This document shows positions 1-10,143 of a DNA stretch of 54,659 nucleotides, in pieces. The stretch's first letter is position 1; every line of letters starts with the position of its first letter. The position numbers were made by a program, and so were the translations under genes. This DNA is from Symploca sp. SIO3C6. Lineage in GTDB: Bacteria; Cyanobacteriota; Cyanobacteriia; Cyanobacteriales; Coleofasciculaceae. The notes beneath the pieces were generated by a model, which was not told the origin of the DNA, searched no databases, and worked only from the letters and a program-made list of their open reading frames with translations. The DNA is taken from contig JAAHHJ010000038.1 of NCBI GenBank assembly GCA_010692425.1, positions 1-54,659 on the forward strand, written 5' to 3'.

Positions 1-57
1 GCTAGTGATTAAATAGAGGGCACGTAGGCGCAAATCCTGAGAGTAAGGGTGAGCCAT
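1..57 (-). CDS. Probable IS630-type transposase, first 19 codons only (cut by left edge)
   Basis: Reading the minus strand from an ATG at 57 gives MAHPYSQDLRLRALYLITS, open to the window edge. The pattern Y-S-x-D-L-R near the N-terminus is typical of the helix-turn-helix start of IS630/Tc1-like transposases and related HTH proteins. Only 19 residues are visible, so the catalytic DDE region, the length and the intactness cannot be judged. A host HTH protein is the main alternative. The neighbouring bases 58-120 hold no obvious inverted repeat that I could confirm as the element end. Confidence 0.45.
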   Translation of the reverse strand, partial: MAHPYSQDLRLRALYLITS

Positions 58-228
58 AAATAAATCTAGTTTTAGGTGACTCTAGATATATCCTAACTTG
101 TAAGTACCCCAGCGCGCAGCGCTATAGTAGTCCTTGACGGATGCTAGAAGCCCACACTTACCAGCAAAGGAAGTGTGGGAGATGTCACTTTCATTCTGGT
201 TGTAAGCTCTAAAAGCCTTTAACTTACG

Positions 229-912
229 ATGACCATTGCTGCTAATCAAGTTCCACCCTTGGAAAATGGCGACTGCTTGAATCGTGATCAATTTGAGCGC
301 CGTTATCAAGCTACATCTAACCTTAAGAAAGCTGAATTGATTGAGGGAATTGTTTACGTGTCCCCTGCTGCCTTAAGGTTTAGGAGCCATGCCCAACCTC
401 ACTCTAATCTGATTGGATGGCTATGGTCTTACAAAATTGCTACTCCTGTTGTTGAACTAGGAATTGAGCCAACGGTTAGACTTGATCTCGATAATGAACC
501 TCAACCCGATGGCGTCTTGCTAATTCCTCACTCAGCAGGTGGGCAATCAAGTCTCAGCGATGATGACTACATTGAAGGTGCTCCCGAATTGGTGGCGGAA
601 ATTGCTGCTAGTAGTGCTGCTATTGATTTACACCTTAAAAAGAATATCTATCGTCGTAATGGGGTAAAGGAGTATATTGTCTGGCAAATCTTTGACAACA
701 AACTAGATTGGTTCTGTTTGCAACAGGGAGAATATGTCCCTATTGCAAGTAATGTTGATGGTGTAGTCAAGAGTCTGGCATTTCCTGGATTGTGGCTGGC
801 AGTGGAAAGCTTGTTGAAGGGAGAGATGCAACAGGTTTTGGCTCTTTTGCAGCAAGGACTAAATTCTGCTGAGCATCAGGAGTTTGTGAGAAAATTAAAT
901 CCAGACCTTTAG
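229..912 (+). CDS. Uma2-family (DUF820) PD-(D/E)xK nuclease-fold protein
   Basis: The 227-residue protein belongs to the Uma2/DUF820 family, which is greatly expanded in cyanobacteria and has a restriction-endonuclease-like fold; its biological role is unknown. Visible family marks are ELIEGIVY near residue 36, the PDG of a PD motif (Asp94), LVAEIAASS with Glu124, an LKK stretch near residue 137 that would supply the catalytic lysine, and GVKEYIVW shortly after. The length is slightly above the usual 190-210. It stands alone, just right of a possible transposase start and about 145 bases before the TamB-like gene. Family assignment is firm; function is not. Confidence 0.85.
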   Translation: MTIAANQVPPLENGDCLNRDQFERRYQATSNLKKAELIEGIVYVSPAALRFRSHAQPHSNLIGWLWSYKIATPVVELGIEPTVRLDLDNEPQPDGVLLIPHSAGGQSSLSDDDYIEGAPELVAEIAASSAAIDLHLKKNIYRRNGVKEYIVWQIFDNKLDWFCLQQGEYVPIASNVDGVVKSLAFPGLWLAVESLLKGEMQQVLALLQQGLNSAEHQEFVRKLNPDL

Positions 913-1056
913 TCAAGCTATTTTGTTTTGGGATTGCTAAAAGCACAGAAAATTTTGATAAACTGATAGTCTATGTAAACTAAGCGTTGGTTATCGAGGA
1001 TAAAAACAACTACTAACTGTTTTCTCAATAGGTTTTTCGCATTTTCCCATGCTAGA

Positions 1057-4000
1057 ATGACCAACTCCTCGCCAAACACTCCACCTGCTCCTAGTTCCGA
1101 ACCCTCCCAGAGTCGGAAGACTTTTCTGTTGAGATGGCTCAGACACCCCTACATCATCGCCGTAGGCATAGCAGCGCTTACCCTTGGTGCTATCGGATAC
1201 GTAGGAAGTAGAATTTGGATCTATCAACAACTTCCCCCCCTACTGGAAAAGGAAGTAGGCAAACTTTTAAACCGGGAGGTGCGTATAGGTCAAGTCAAAG
1301 GCTTTTCCCTCAATGGAATTGAATTTGGTTCCTCTTCTATCCCAGCTACCCCGACTGATGCAGATTATGTTTCTATAGAAACTATCAAAGTCGGTTTTAA
1401 TCTGCTGCCCTTAATCTGGAGGCGCTCTTTACCCCTTAATATCAAGTTAGTAAAGGTAAAAGCCTACGCCGATCAAGATCAAACAGGGAAATGGCTTAAC
1501 CTTGACCTGGAAATCCCAGAGGGAGAACCACCACCAATTACAGTAGATACTAATATCCGCATCGACAAAGGTGAAATTGCCCTCCTCCCTCAAGGTAAGA
1601 GTACACCCCTGGCTATCCAATTTGACGGTAAGATTAACTCGATTGTATTTGACGATAATCAGCCTCTAAAATACGACCTAAGAGCAGCGATCGCTAATGG
1701 TAAAGTCAAGATCAAGGGTCAGACTCTGCTAGAAACAGGTAAGAGTAAGCTGATTACGACAGTAGAAAACTTGTCTTTAGCTCCACTGAGTACCTTAATT
1801 CCCAATTCTCCTCTAGCACTCAATAGTGGTGGCTTAGGTGCTAATTTAGATATCTCCCTGCCTTCATTCCAGCAGATGCCTTCGATTCTGGGTACACTGC
1901 GCTTACTCGACATTGAAGCACAAGCAGAAGATTTACTTGCTCCTGTCAAGGCGAAAGCACTGCTGCGTTTCCAAGGACAAAAGCTTTTAATTGAAGAAAC
2001 TAAAGCTAGTTATGGCAATATTCAAACATCCCTGGGAGGTGTTGCCAATTGGGAAGAAGGTTTCAACTCGGCGATAAATCTCAATGTCTTGAGTAAAGAG
2101 AATCCTGGTAAAACTGTGCCTGTAATCTCGCCAGTGGCAGTAGACACAGGCATGCAAGTAAAAGTGCAGATTGATGGTTCCCTCGCTGAGCCAGTAATTA
2201 CTGGCACAATTAATAGCACCAAAGTTACCCGCATCGATAAATTAGAGTTAGCTCAGATTGGTGCTAGCTTTTCTGGCGATAAGCAAAAGTTTGCCCTCAA
2301 CAAATTGTTGGTGAAGCCAGTGGCTGGTGGTCAAATTACAGGTAATGGTCGTCTAGATTTAGAAAATTCCACGGCTACAGCTACACCTCTAGCCTTTGAT
2401 TTCGACACCTCACTCCCAGTGAAAGCGATCGCAGCTCCTTACTATAGTCTGCCAGCAGAAATTACCCTCGACAATATTACTGCCCAAACTAGTATAAGAG
2501 GTACTCTCCAACAACCATCTGCCTTACTCAAATGGCAGATACCACAGGCTTCAGTTTCTACTTTAGGTGCCGTTTCCGGTGCAGGGGAAGTTGTACTCAA
2601 TTCTCTAGATACCATAGTTGTGCGCAACACCCAGATGCAAATTGGCAAAGGTACTATCACAGCACAAGGTAAGTTAGAAGCTGGTGTGGTAGAAGGCTCT
2701 GGCACAATTAATCAAATTCAGTTGGCTGAGTTGGGAGCGCCAGCCCCAATCACCTTAGATTCAGGAGAAATTAAAATAGCTGCTAAACTCAATTCCTTAG
2801 AGCCAGAAACTATTGACGCCTCAGCACAGATGCAACTAGCTGTAGAAGGTGGCATTGTTAATGCTACAGGTAAGTTAAATTCTGGTAATTTAGCCATTGA
2901 TGCGATCGCTTCCCAAATTCAACTGGCTAATTTAGGAACACCTATAAATTCGCAAATTAACGGCAAAGCCAAACTATTAACTAAAATAGATAATCTAGAT
3001 TTACAAAATATACTTGCTCAAGCTGATATACAAGCAGATCTAGCTCAAGGCACAGTTAATATTATTGCTCAACTAGATAGTGGTCAGTGGCAAAGCGAAA
3101 TCACTGCTGCTGAAATAAACTCATCCTCATTATTAACAGAGTTAAAGATTATAGATTTAGAGGATAATCTCCAAGCTTCACTGCCAGCTGTTAATGCCAA
3201 ATTGAATTTATCTGGTCCTGTTGAACCACTTGTTAAGTCTAAACCTGAAGCTATCGTCAAAGCCGATAACATTTCAATACAAATGGGAGAACAAGCTCTC
3301 GGTGCTAGAGGAGTGGTTTTACTTAGTAACAAATCCGATAAAAATTTTCCCTGGGATGTATCGACGGAATTAGATCTTAAAGCCCATTACGATTCCCAAG
3401 CCCTACCCTTGAGTTTCCTAATTAGTCAGTTGGCCCAAACTCAGGAATATCCAGAGGGTTTCAAGGTTACTGGAGAAGTTGATCTTAATGGTCGCCTAGT
3501 TGGTAAAAACTTACTCTCGGCACCTTTAGCACCAGGCAACTTGAACTTGAGTAGTAAGCTTAATCTAGAGGATTTTGCTATTAACGATATCGAGTTTGAT
3601 CCAGTTTTAGCAGGGAATTTCAATATTGAGGCAGGGAAAGAAATAGCACTTAATTTGCGTGGAAAAAAAGATGTCATCGCTGCTAAAGCTAAACCTTGTC
3701 AAAGAGAAGGATTACAGAGGAACATTGGCGAAAGGGGAGAGGGGCGTAGATTAGACACACCTGCACCTAATTGCCTTTTGCCCTACCTTCCTGTTTCTTT
3801 TGAACTGCGACAGGGAGAGGGATCTGAAAATCCCATATTGGTTTCTGGTAAACGTCGAGGTGATATCTTTAATGTCTCAGTGCAAAACTTTGAGCTAGCG
3901 ATGCTCAATATTGCCCCTGCTGTTGAGTTTGGTATTCCAGAAGCTGTTAGTGGTGAAGTTACAGGGGAACTAGGTGTCAATCTTTTTACCCTAGCAACTA

Positions 4001-6747
4001 CCAGTAACAATATCGAAATTGTCCAGCCTACTCTGGGCTATATTCAAGCCAAAAAGTTTGAGGGTAGATTATCTTATGACAATGGTGTTGCTCAGCTGAA
4101 TTCAGCTTCCCTAGAATTAGGGCAAAGTCGATATGAGTTAGAAGCAGGTTTAGACCTTGATTCTAATGAAGTTAATGGCAAGTTAACTATTGCTTCTGGT
4201 TATCTAGAAGACCTCACGGCAATTTTAAATCAGTATAGTTTCCAAGCCCCAGTTAGAGAGCAACAGTATTTTGATAATGCAGGCGCTAGTGCTGTACAAA
4301 TCCAAGCAATTGGCTCTCCACAAAATTCTCTTGCCCAGCAACTTAATCTGTTATCAAAGATTCAAATAAGAAATCCAAACTCAGCTGACACCAGACAGGT
4401 AGCAGCATTACCGACGCAGTTAAATCAGTTAAATCTTGAGGGTGCCTATGCTGGGCAAATCACTGTGGCAGGCTCCTTAGAAGAACCTAAGATTGAATTT
4501 GATCTCAACGGCAATAATTGGCAGTGGCGTCCTACTCAGGATGTAGTTACTACAGAAAATTCAGCTGAAGCTGCGGTCGCTTTTAGCGCTGCCCCTGGGG
4601 CAATCGATATCAACCAGGCGGTTTCTATAGATGAAGTTATTGCTCAAGGAAGTATTGAGCAAGGAATGATAAAATTAGAACCAGTACATGTTAAATTAGG
4701 CGACGCCCTATTGTCTTTGGACGGAGAGCTGTCAGAAACAAAGGGCTCAGGGGCTTTCAAGGTGGAAAAGCTGCCCCTAGCTTTAGTGCGAAATTTTGTT
4801 GAAATTCCAGTTGCTCTGCAAGGTAATCTCAATGTCAGTGGTGATTTGGGTGGTTCTCTAACCAATCCCGAGATTAGAGCAGGAGAAATATCTTTTGTTG
4901 ATGGCAGATTCAATTGTCAGTCTTCAGATGCAGCTGTTTCAGAGATAAAGGCAGTAGGGGATGTAGAGACACAGGGAAAACAAAATGATAATTACAAAAT
5001 TAAATGCCAGCACATAGAACCAATTAAGGGTAAATTCAGCTATAGCGATGCTCGTCTAAAATTTAATACTACCGAGCCATCCTCAATACAGCTACAGGCA
5101 ACAGTACCCTACCCCATCCAGCCAAAAGAGAATGATCAATTAAATGTAAATCTCAAACTCGATACTGAGGCTATTGCTCTAATTGAGCCTTTTACCCAAG
5201 GACAGGTGGAGTTGTTTCAAGGAGGAGCTGAGGTAGAGTTACAAACTAAAGGCACTCTAAATTTGGAAGCTGGATTACTGGATACTTTAGTTAATGATTT
5301 AGTAGCTAATACCACTGGGTTGGTTACATTCCAAGATACCGTGTTCAAGAGTGCGGTGTATCCGGAACCACTGCACCTTAATGGTAAGATAGCTTTAAAT
5401 AATCAACGTCTTGAGGTGGTAGAAGAAAAACTCGAAGGAGAGTTTTCCGAAAGTAGGTTTTCAGTGACAGGAGTATTACCACTATTTGAGCCCTTGAAAG
5501 TAGATGCTACAGATTTATCTAATCCTCTGAAATTTTCTATCGAGCCAGGAAAACTGAATTTAGAAGGATTATATAAAGGTGAAATTGATGCAGAAGTAGT
5601 AATTACTGGTGCAGCCCTAAGTCCTGTAATTTCTGGAGAGATTAAACTGCAAAACGGTCGAGTATTTGTTCCTGAAGGAAATACTGACAATGGCGCTACC
5701 TTGTTAGCTGCTACTGGAAATAACAGTAGTAGTGCTGCCCCTAATTCAGATTTTGCCGTAATACCGAAATTTGATAATTTTAGGGTAGTTCTGGGTAAGA
5801 AATTCAGGATTAGTAACCAGCCCTTATATAAGTTTCGCCTTGCTGGTGCTGTCACAGCCAATGGCACCTTAGATAATTTGCAACCAGATGGGACAATTGA
5901 ATTAGAGCGTGGCTCAGTAGATTTATTTAGCAGTCAGTTTTTCTTAAGTCGCTCTCATCAACACAAAATTGTGTTTTCACCGGAGAAGGGATTATTTAAT
6001 CCCAATCTAGATATTAAAATGGAAACAGTAGCATCTTTACCTCCAGATCAACTGCGTCTAGAACCTACAGAGACTGAGATTCGTGAAGATGTGGTTACTC
6101 CTGCTAGGTCTGATCAGGTTAATATTACCCTCAGTATTAAGGGAGAAGCTAGCCAATTACTGGGAGTTACTCAAGGAGAATCGGAAAACTGTAGAACAGG
6201 GCAAGATAGTTCGCCATCCCTTCCTCTAGAGGGAAATGCCAACATTTTCTCACCGGAAGAATTACAGCGCCTCGAAACCTGTATTTATGCAGCTACTCGG
6301 GCAGTTGGTCCGGATAGCCAAATTTTAGATGCTCCAATTGTAACACTAACGAGTACTCCCGCAAGAAGTGAGGCTGAAATTTTAGCTTTGTTGGGAGAGC
6401 AATTCATTACCGTCGCCACCGATGCCGTAACAGATTTAGAGCAAGGAGAGGAAGCCAAACTCCTAGAGTTTGCTGCCCGTCGGTATATTATTAAACCTTT
6501 TGTACGTGAGCTTGTAACTGACGTCACCAGTGGTATTAATAATGCAGTTAGGGCAGCTGGAAGAGAAGTTGGTTTAACGGATTTGCGGTTGTACCCAAGT
6601 TTGCAGGAAAGTCGTCAGAGCAAAAACACTCCTGCTTTAAGTGTAGTTGTAGAAGGAAGTCGTCAGGCAGGAGATAATTCTTTCTTCAACATCATCTACG
6701 ACTCTGAATTCAATGAATTCCAGCTAAGGTATGAAACAAGATTTTAG
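1057..6747 (+). CDS. tamB: TamB-like translocation/assembly protein (DUF490 C-terminus)
   Basis: This is an 1896-residue AsmA/TamB-type protein. A membrane anchor lies at about residues 31-55, followed by more than 1500 residues of repetitive beta-rich sequence and a C-terminal DUF490/TamB domain (from roughly residue 1430) ending in YETRF. Proteins of this class form long hydrophobic grooves that bridge inner and outer membranes and move lipids or help insert outer-membrane proteins; in cyanobacteria they are usually longer than in proteobacteria. Around residues 876-908 the beta pattern is broken by a charged, low-complexity stretch (GERGEGRR), probably a later in-frame insertion. No BamA/TamA partner gene is adjacent. 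The ATG at 1057 precedes the anchor sensibly. Confidence 0.88.
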   Translation: MTNSSPNTPPAPSSEPSQSRKTFLLRWLRHPYIIAVGIAALTLGAIGYVGSRIWIYQQLPPLLEKEVGKLLNREVRIGQVKGFSLNGIEFGSSSIPATPTDADYVSIETIKVGFNLLPLIWRRSLPLNIKLVKVKAYADQDQTGKWLNLDLEIPEGEPPPITVDTNIRIDKGEIALLPQGKSTPLAIQFDGKINSIVFDDNQPLKYDLRAAIANGKVKIKGQTLLETGKSKLITTVENLSLAPLSTLIPNSPLALNSGGLGANLDISLPSFQQMPSILGTLRLLDIEAQAEDLLAPVKAKALLRFQGQKLLIEETKASYGNIQTSLGGVANWEEGFNSAINLNVLSKENPGKTVPVISPVAVDTGMQVKVQIDGSLAEPVITGTINSTKVTRIDKLELAQIGASFSGDKQKFALNKLLVKPVAGGQITGNGRLDLENSTATATPLAFDFDTSLPVKAIAAPYYSLPAEITLDNITAQTSIRGTLQQPSALLKWQIPQASVSTLGAVSGAGEVVLNSLDTIVVRNTQMQIGKGTITAQGKLEAGVVEGSGTINQIQLAELGAPAPITLDSGEIKIAAKLNSLEPETIDASAQMQLAVEGGIVNATGKLNSGNLAIDAIASQIQLANLGTPINSQINGKAKLLTKIDNLDLQNILAQADIQADLAQGTVNIIAQLDSGQWQSEITAAEINSSSLLTELKIIDLEDNLQASLPAVNAKLNLSGPVEPLVKSKPEAIVKADNISIQMGEQALGARGVVLLSNKSDKNFPWDVSTELDLKAHYDSQALPLSFLISQLAQTQEYPEGFKVTGEVDLNGRLVGKNLLSAPLAPGNLNLSSKLNLEDFAINDIEFDPVLAGNFNIEAGKEIALNLRGKKDVIAAKAKPCQREGLQRNIGERGEGRRLDTPAPNCLLPYLPVSFELRQGEGSENPILVSGKRRGDIFNVSVQNFELAMLNIAPAVEFGIPEAVSGEVTGELGVNLFTLATTSNNIEIVQPTLGYIQAKKFEGRLSYDNGVAQLNSASLELGQSRYELEAGLDLDSNEVNGKLTIASGYLEDLTAILNQYSFQAPVREQQYFDNAGASAVQIQAIGSPQNSLAQQLNLLSKIQIRNPNSADTRQVAALPTQLNQLNLEGAYAGQITVAGSLEEPKIEFDLNGNNWQWRPTQDVVTTENSAEAAVAFSAAPGAIDINQAVSIDEVIAQGSIEQGMIKLEPVHVKLGDALLSLDGELSETKGSGAFKVEKLPLALVRNFVEIPVALQGNLNVSGDLGGSLTNPEIRAGEISFVDGRFNCQSSDAAVSEIKAVGDVETQGKQNDNYKIKCQHIEPIKGKFSYSDARLKFNTTEPSSIQLQATVPYPIQPKENDQLNVNLKLDTEAIALIEPFTQGQVELFQGGAEVELQTKGTLNLEAGLLDTLVNDLVANTTGLVTFQDTVFKSAVYPEPLHLNGKIALNNQRLEVVEEKLEGEFSESRFSVTGVLPLFEPLKVDATDLSNPLKFSIEPGKLNLEGLYKGEIDAEVVITGAALSPVISGEIKLQNGRVFVPEGNTDNGATLLAATGNNSSSAAPNSDFAVIPKFDNFRVVLGKKFRISNQPLYKFRLAGAVTANGTLDNLQPDGTIELERGSVDLFSSQFFLSRSHQHKIVFSPEKGLFNPNLDIKMETVASLPPDQLRLEPTETEIREDVVTPARSDQVNITLSIKGEASQLLGVTQGESENCRTGQDSSPSLPLEGNANIFSPEELQRLETCIYAATRAVGPDSQILDAPIVTLTSTPARSEAEILALLGEQFITVATDAVTDLEQGEEAKLLEFAARRYIIKPFVRELVTDVTSGINNAVRAAGREVGLTDLRLYPSLQESRQSKNTPALSVVVEGSRQAGDNSFFNIIYDSEFNEFQLRYETRF

Positions 6748-6775
6748 TTCATTGTTCATTGTTCATTGTTCATTG
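6748..6775. repeat. Tandem heptamer ttcattg x4
   Basis: Four exact head-to-tail copies of ttcattg begin at the base after the tamB stop codon. This is a short tandemly repeated repetitive (STRR) sequence of the kind common in cyanobacterial intergenic DNA. Related ttcat/tgaac heptamers recur near 27.6, 31.7, 40.2 and 43.0 kb. Confidence 0.9.
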
Positions 6776-6892
6776 TCACCAGCAATGGAGAATCAATGAA
6801 TCGGCTGGCAACAAGGAAATGAACCCTGCTAGATATAGGGACAATTCTTGATTCTCCTTAACTGCAAGTAATAAGTGGTTACTCAGTTAAAC

Positions 6893-6927
6893 TTATTACT
6901 TATTACTTATTACTTATTACTTATTAC
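6893..6927. repeat. Tandem heptamer ttattac x5
   Basis: Five exact copies of ttattac lie between the convergent tamB and 6968-7849 genes. This is a second, different STRR unit within 150 bases of the first. Confidence 0.9.
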
Positions 6928-6967
6928 CTAGTTAAAAAATCCATTCCCCAACGAAGCTTGTGAATTC

Positions 6968-7849
6968 CTAAACCTCCTGAGCTGCTCGCTCAATCAAACT
7001 CCGAGCAACACTCTGGACACCTGTATGTCGGTAGTAATTGGTTGCTTTGTCCAGGAATGCTGCCACAAAATCCAAGCTGTCATCAGAAAACTCGATAAAT
7101 CCACCAATGCTGTCGAAAATACTTTCTGGCGTTAAACCAACAGAGCCTACTAAATTATCCATCCAACCTTGAACTGCACCGAAGGTTTCACTGATAAAGC
7201 CAACTTTATTATCCCCCGGAATTGACTCGCTAATGGCTCCAAAGACTGGATTTCCTTGTAAGCCACTCTCTCCATCTTGATCAAGGTTATCTTGTATTTT
7301 TTGTAGAAAATCTGGACCAAGAGGAAGAAGACCATCAATACAAACTAAGCTAGCCATCCGCATCAGGGATGAACCTCTATAATTATCACTGAGATCGCTA
7401 ACAAATTCCCCAGGATTAAGGATGGGAAGACCATTAAGTTTGCTGTAGGCTATTAATTCGGCTACAAGTTTTAAACACAAGTCAAAGGATTGTGTGGTAT
7501 CAGCTTTAGGAGTTAGTTTATTCAAAAAGCCGAGCAAGCCAATTTTCTCACCAATTTTGTTAGCCATTGCTGCTGTACCCAAGGCAGAATCAGCATTATC
7601 TACCGTTTTGTAATACCAAAGGGCTCTCTGATATCCATTACTGCGGTCATTGTAGAGTTCAATCATGTGATTGCGTATTTGCATGATCGCATCTGCATCT
7701 GTTTCCCCGGTGATGGCTTCAATAGTATTGTCACAGCCCACGACGTTTTCCCACTCACCAGGCACTACAAAATCGAGGGCATTGAGCATTTTTACAGTGA
7801 GGTTGTTAGCTGGCAGTTCATCAAGTAACTCAATAATTGATTCGCTCAA
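6968..7849 (-). CDS. Uncharacterised helical protein
   Basis: I do not recognise this 293-residue protein. It starts with TTG at 7849, preceded by a run of five G eight bases upstream; the first ATG in frame is 20 codons later. The sequence is acidic and mostly helical with no signal peptide or membrane segment. Features include a Leu-rich start, GETDADAIMQIRNHMIEL near residue 50, a middle part with several Gly/Pro turns, and a C-terminal helix ending SLIERAAQEV. The reading frame is clean with normal codon use, so I believe the gene is real. It lies 129 bases downstream of the hydroxy-acid oxidase on the same strand, but with a stem-like gap between, so co-transcription is uncertain. Confidence 0.65.
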   Translation of the reverse strand: MSESIIELLDELPANNLTVKMLNALDFVVPGEWENVVGCDNTIEAITGETDADAIMQIRNHMIELYNDRSNGYQRALWYYKTVDNADSALGTAAMANKIGEKIGLLGFLNKLTPKADTTQSFDLCLKLVAELIAYSKLNGLPILNPGEFVSDLSDNYRGSSLMRMASLVCIDGLLPLGPDFLQKIQDNLDQDGESGLQGNPVFGAISESIPGDNKVGFISETFGAVQGWMDNLVGSVGLTPESIFDSIGGFIEFSDDSLDFVAAFLDKATNYYRHTGVQSVARSLIERAAQEV

Positions 7850-7978
7850 GATATAACCCCCTTTTGTGTTTACTGAGTTTCAGCTCTCAGTCTTACACAA
7901 CTTTCTCTAGTTGAGAGAACTATCGTAATAATCAGTAATTTTGTTACCTTAAAGCTTTATAGGGACAAGCTAAATAAC

Positions 7979-9100
7979 TCACAACTTAATCACTAAACTG
8001 GCATCAATATTTTCTATAGTTGCACAGCCACTCAAAGCCATCGCCACATCCAATTCATCCCGCAATAATTCGAGTACATGCTGCGCTCCGGCACTTCCAC
8101 CAACAGCTAAACCCCACAAAATCGGACGTCCCACTAAAACTGCTTTTGCTCCCAACGCCAAAGCTTTGAGCACATCACTACCGCGCCGGATACCACCATC
8201 AACTAGGACTTCTGCTTTTTCTCCCACTGCCGCTACAATCTCAGGTAAGGCTTCAATAGTGGCGATCGCACCATCTAATTGTCTACCCCCATGATTAGAG
8301 ACAATCACTGCCTTTGCCCCATATTCAACTGCTCGCAAGGCGTCATCTCCCCTTAAAATGCCTTTCACTACCACTGGCAGTGTGGTTAAAGATTGCAACC
8401 ATTCCAAATCTTTCCAGGTAAGTCCTGGGTCAAGTTGTTGGGCAAAATAGGTAAATAGCCCAGACTCTCCGGCTGTTTTAGGAATCTCCAAATCAGCCAT
8501 AGTTACTAAATTAGCCAGTTCCATCCCTGGCGGTAAGGTAAACTGATTACGGCTATCCCTTTCCCTACGCCCTAGTACTGGTGCATCAACTGTTAAACAC
8601 AGGGCAGTAAAACCAGCTGCTTCAGCACGCTCTACCAAGGTACGAGTAAGGTTACGATCCCGATGCACATATAGCTGAAACCAAAGTGGATTGGGAACTA
8701 ATGATTTTTCTCCTTTGCTGCCCTGCTGACAATGTTTCGAGGCTAAAGCAACTTCTTCTAAACTCTTAGTGGACATGGTACTTAATACCATTACTGTACC
8801 CAATTGGGCTGCCGCCTTAGCTGTTGCCACTTCCCCTTCGGGATGGGCAAGGCACTGGAAAGCCATGGGAGCAATGAGGATTGGCATTGACAGGGATTGC
8901 CCAAGAATTTGTGTACTTAAATCTCTACCTGAGACATCAACTAACATCCGGGGCAGAAATTTGAAATGTTCCAATGCAGTGCGATTGTCCCTGAGAGTGA
9001 CTTCATCCCCAGCGCCACTAGTGTAATAGTCCAATGCCATTTGAGATAGATGTTGGGGAGCTATTGATTCGTATTCAAACAGATTAATTGGAGGTGTCAA
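7979..9100 (-). CDS. FMN-dependent alpha-hydroxy-acid oxidase/dehydrogenase (lactate/glycolate oxidase type)
   Basis: The 373-residue protein is a TIM-barrel flavoenzyme of the glycolate oxidase/lactate oxidase family, oxidising a 2-hydroxy acid to the 2-keto acid. Family residues are visible: YYTSGAGDE near 25-33, the flavin-contact lysine in VVVKGI (Lys246), the catalytic SNHGGRQLDG (His270, Arg273), and the phosphate-binding LVDGGIRRGSDVLKAL and VLVGRP loops. In N2-fixing cyanobacteria the close homologue behaves as an L-lactate oxidase; I cannot separate lactate from glycolate use by eye. Start is TTG at 9100, since no ATG or GTG lies in frame just upstream. A decayed copy of this gene's 5' end is at 10179-10326. 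Confidence 0.9.
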   Translation of the reverse strand: MTPPINLFEYESIAPQHLSQMALDYYTSGAGDEVTLRDNRTALEHFKFLPRMLVDVSGRDLSTQILGQSLSMPILIAPMAFQCLAHPEGEVATAKAAAQLGTVMVLSTMSTKSLEEVALASKHCQQGSKGEKSLVPNPLWFQLYVHRDRNLTRTLVERAEAAGFTALCLTVDAPVLGRRERDSRNQFTLPPGMELANLVTMADLEIPKTAGESGLFTYFAQQLDPGLTWKDLEWLQSLTTLPVVVKGILRGDDALRAVEYGAKAVIVSNHGGRQLDGAIATIEALPEIVAAVGEKAEVLVDGGIRRGSDVLKALALGAKAVLVGRPILWGLAVGGSAGAQHVLELLRDELDVAMALSGCATIENIDASLVIKL

Positions 9101-9323
9101 AGTAGTTGCCTTTACACTAATGTCTTTTCTATTTTAAAAGAAAAAATTACACTTATTTTACAAAAAAGTATCAACTGCCAGCAAATATAAATTTTAAGTA
9201 AAAACAAGACGCAAATCTTGTCGAAAACTCTGTTATTTGATAGAGTCACAGGTATTATATGCTTAATTATAAAGTTAAATTTAATTAAGCATTTATTAGC
9301 CGAAAAATATTATTTCTAATCTG

Positions 9324-10082
9324 ATGCTCAAGCCAAAGTCATTAATCTTCAATAAGCTGCAAACCTTAGTTGTTGCTGGTGCTGGAATTCTTCTCGGATT
9401 AGGAGTAATAGAAACTAATTCTGCTCAAGCTGCCTTGATCAACGGTAGTTTTGAACAGGGCTTTAAGGGCTTCTCTACTATCGGTGATGCCAGTATTAAA
9501 ACAGCTGCATTTGGGAGCGGTCCTACTGATGGAAACAAGCAGGCTTTATTAACTAATGGCTTTGGTTCAGTTTCCGATGCCAATCTAGAAAAATTTCTTG
9601 AATTAAATGCCGGAATTCTGGATACTATTGGAATTGGAGATGCCACAGGAGGTTCTGCGCTCCAACAAACTTTCACAGCTAATGCAGGAGATGTTTTATC
9701 TTTTAAGTTTAATTTTCTTACTAATGAATTTACACCAGAATTTGAATTCAATGACTTTGCCTTTGTCTCACTGACTGGTATAGATACATTAGCTGATACT
9801 TTCTCAGACTTTGTATCTACAATAACTCCATTCGATGCAGAAACAGGATTCGGTACTTTTTCTCAGACAATATCAGTGAGTGGAACCTATAGTTTAGGAA
9901 TTGGAATAGTAGATCTCGAAGATAAAATTGTTGATTCAGGTCTATTAGTGGATAATATTAAACTAAAGAGTGTTCCTGAACCAATAACTATTCTAGGATC
10001 ATTAGCAGCTTTAGGATTTGGAGCGATGTTCAGAAGAACTCGTCAGAATTCTAAGATGAAGAGCAATTTTTCAAGAGGTTAA
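9324..10082 (+). CDS. PEP-CTERM sorting-domain secreted protein
   Basis: The 252-residue protein has a signal peptide (about residues 1-36, cut near NSAQA), a beta-rich body beginning with LINGSFEQGF, and a classic C-terminal PEP-CTERM tail: VPEP at about residue 221, a hydrophobic helix, then basic RRTRQ. Such proteins are exported and processed by exosortase. The body resembles the jelly-roll domains of other cyanobacterial PEP-CTERM proteins, with no catalytic motif. It runs 39% or so beyond a minimal member. It lies on the opposite strand between the intact oxidase gene and the oxidase relic, so it appears to occupy the place of a lost gene body. Confidence 0.88.
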   Translation: MLKPKSLIFNKLQTLVVAGAGILLGLGVIETNSAQAALINGSFEQGFKGFSTIGDASIKTAAFGSGPTDGNKQALLTNGFGSVSDANLEKFLELNAGILDTIGIGDATGGSALQQTFTANAGDVLSFKFNFLTNEFTPEFEFNDFAFVSLTGIDTLADTFSDFVSTITPFDAETGFGTFSQTISVSGTYSLGIGIVDLEDKIVDSGLLVDNIKLKSVPEPITILGSLAALGFGAMFRRTRQNSKMKSNFSRG

Positions 10083-10143
10083 GGGCAGATGCGAGCTGGC
10101 GAGGTGAAAAGCAGTCCTTATACCTAATTGAGAATACCTAATT

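Noticed and set aside
82-309. A 75-codon minus-strand frame over the Uma2 start
   Set aside because: It overlaps the well-supported Uma2 gene and shows no recognisable protein pattern.
5403-5867. A 154-codon minus-strand frame inside tamB
   Set aside because: It lies wholly within the long tamB frame, which has a consistent beta-repeat pattern; the opposite frame shows no family features.
6893-6927. Possible CRISPR-like array
   Set aside because: The units are 7 bases with no spacers, so this is a tandem heptamer, not a CRISPR.
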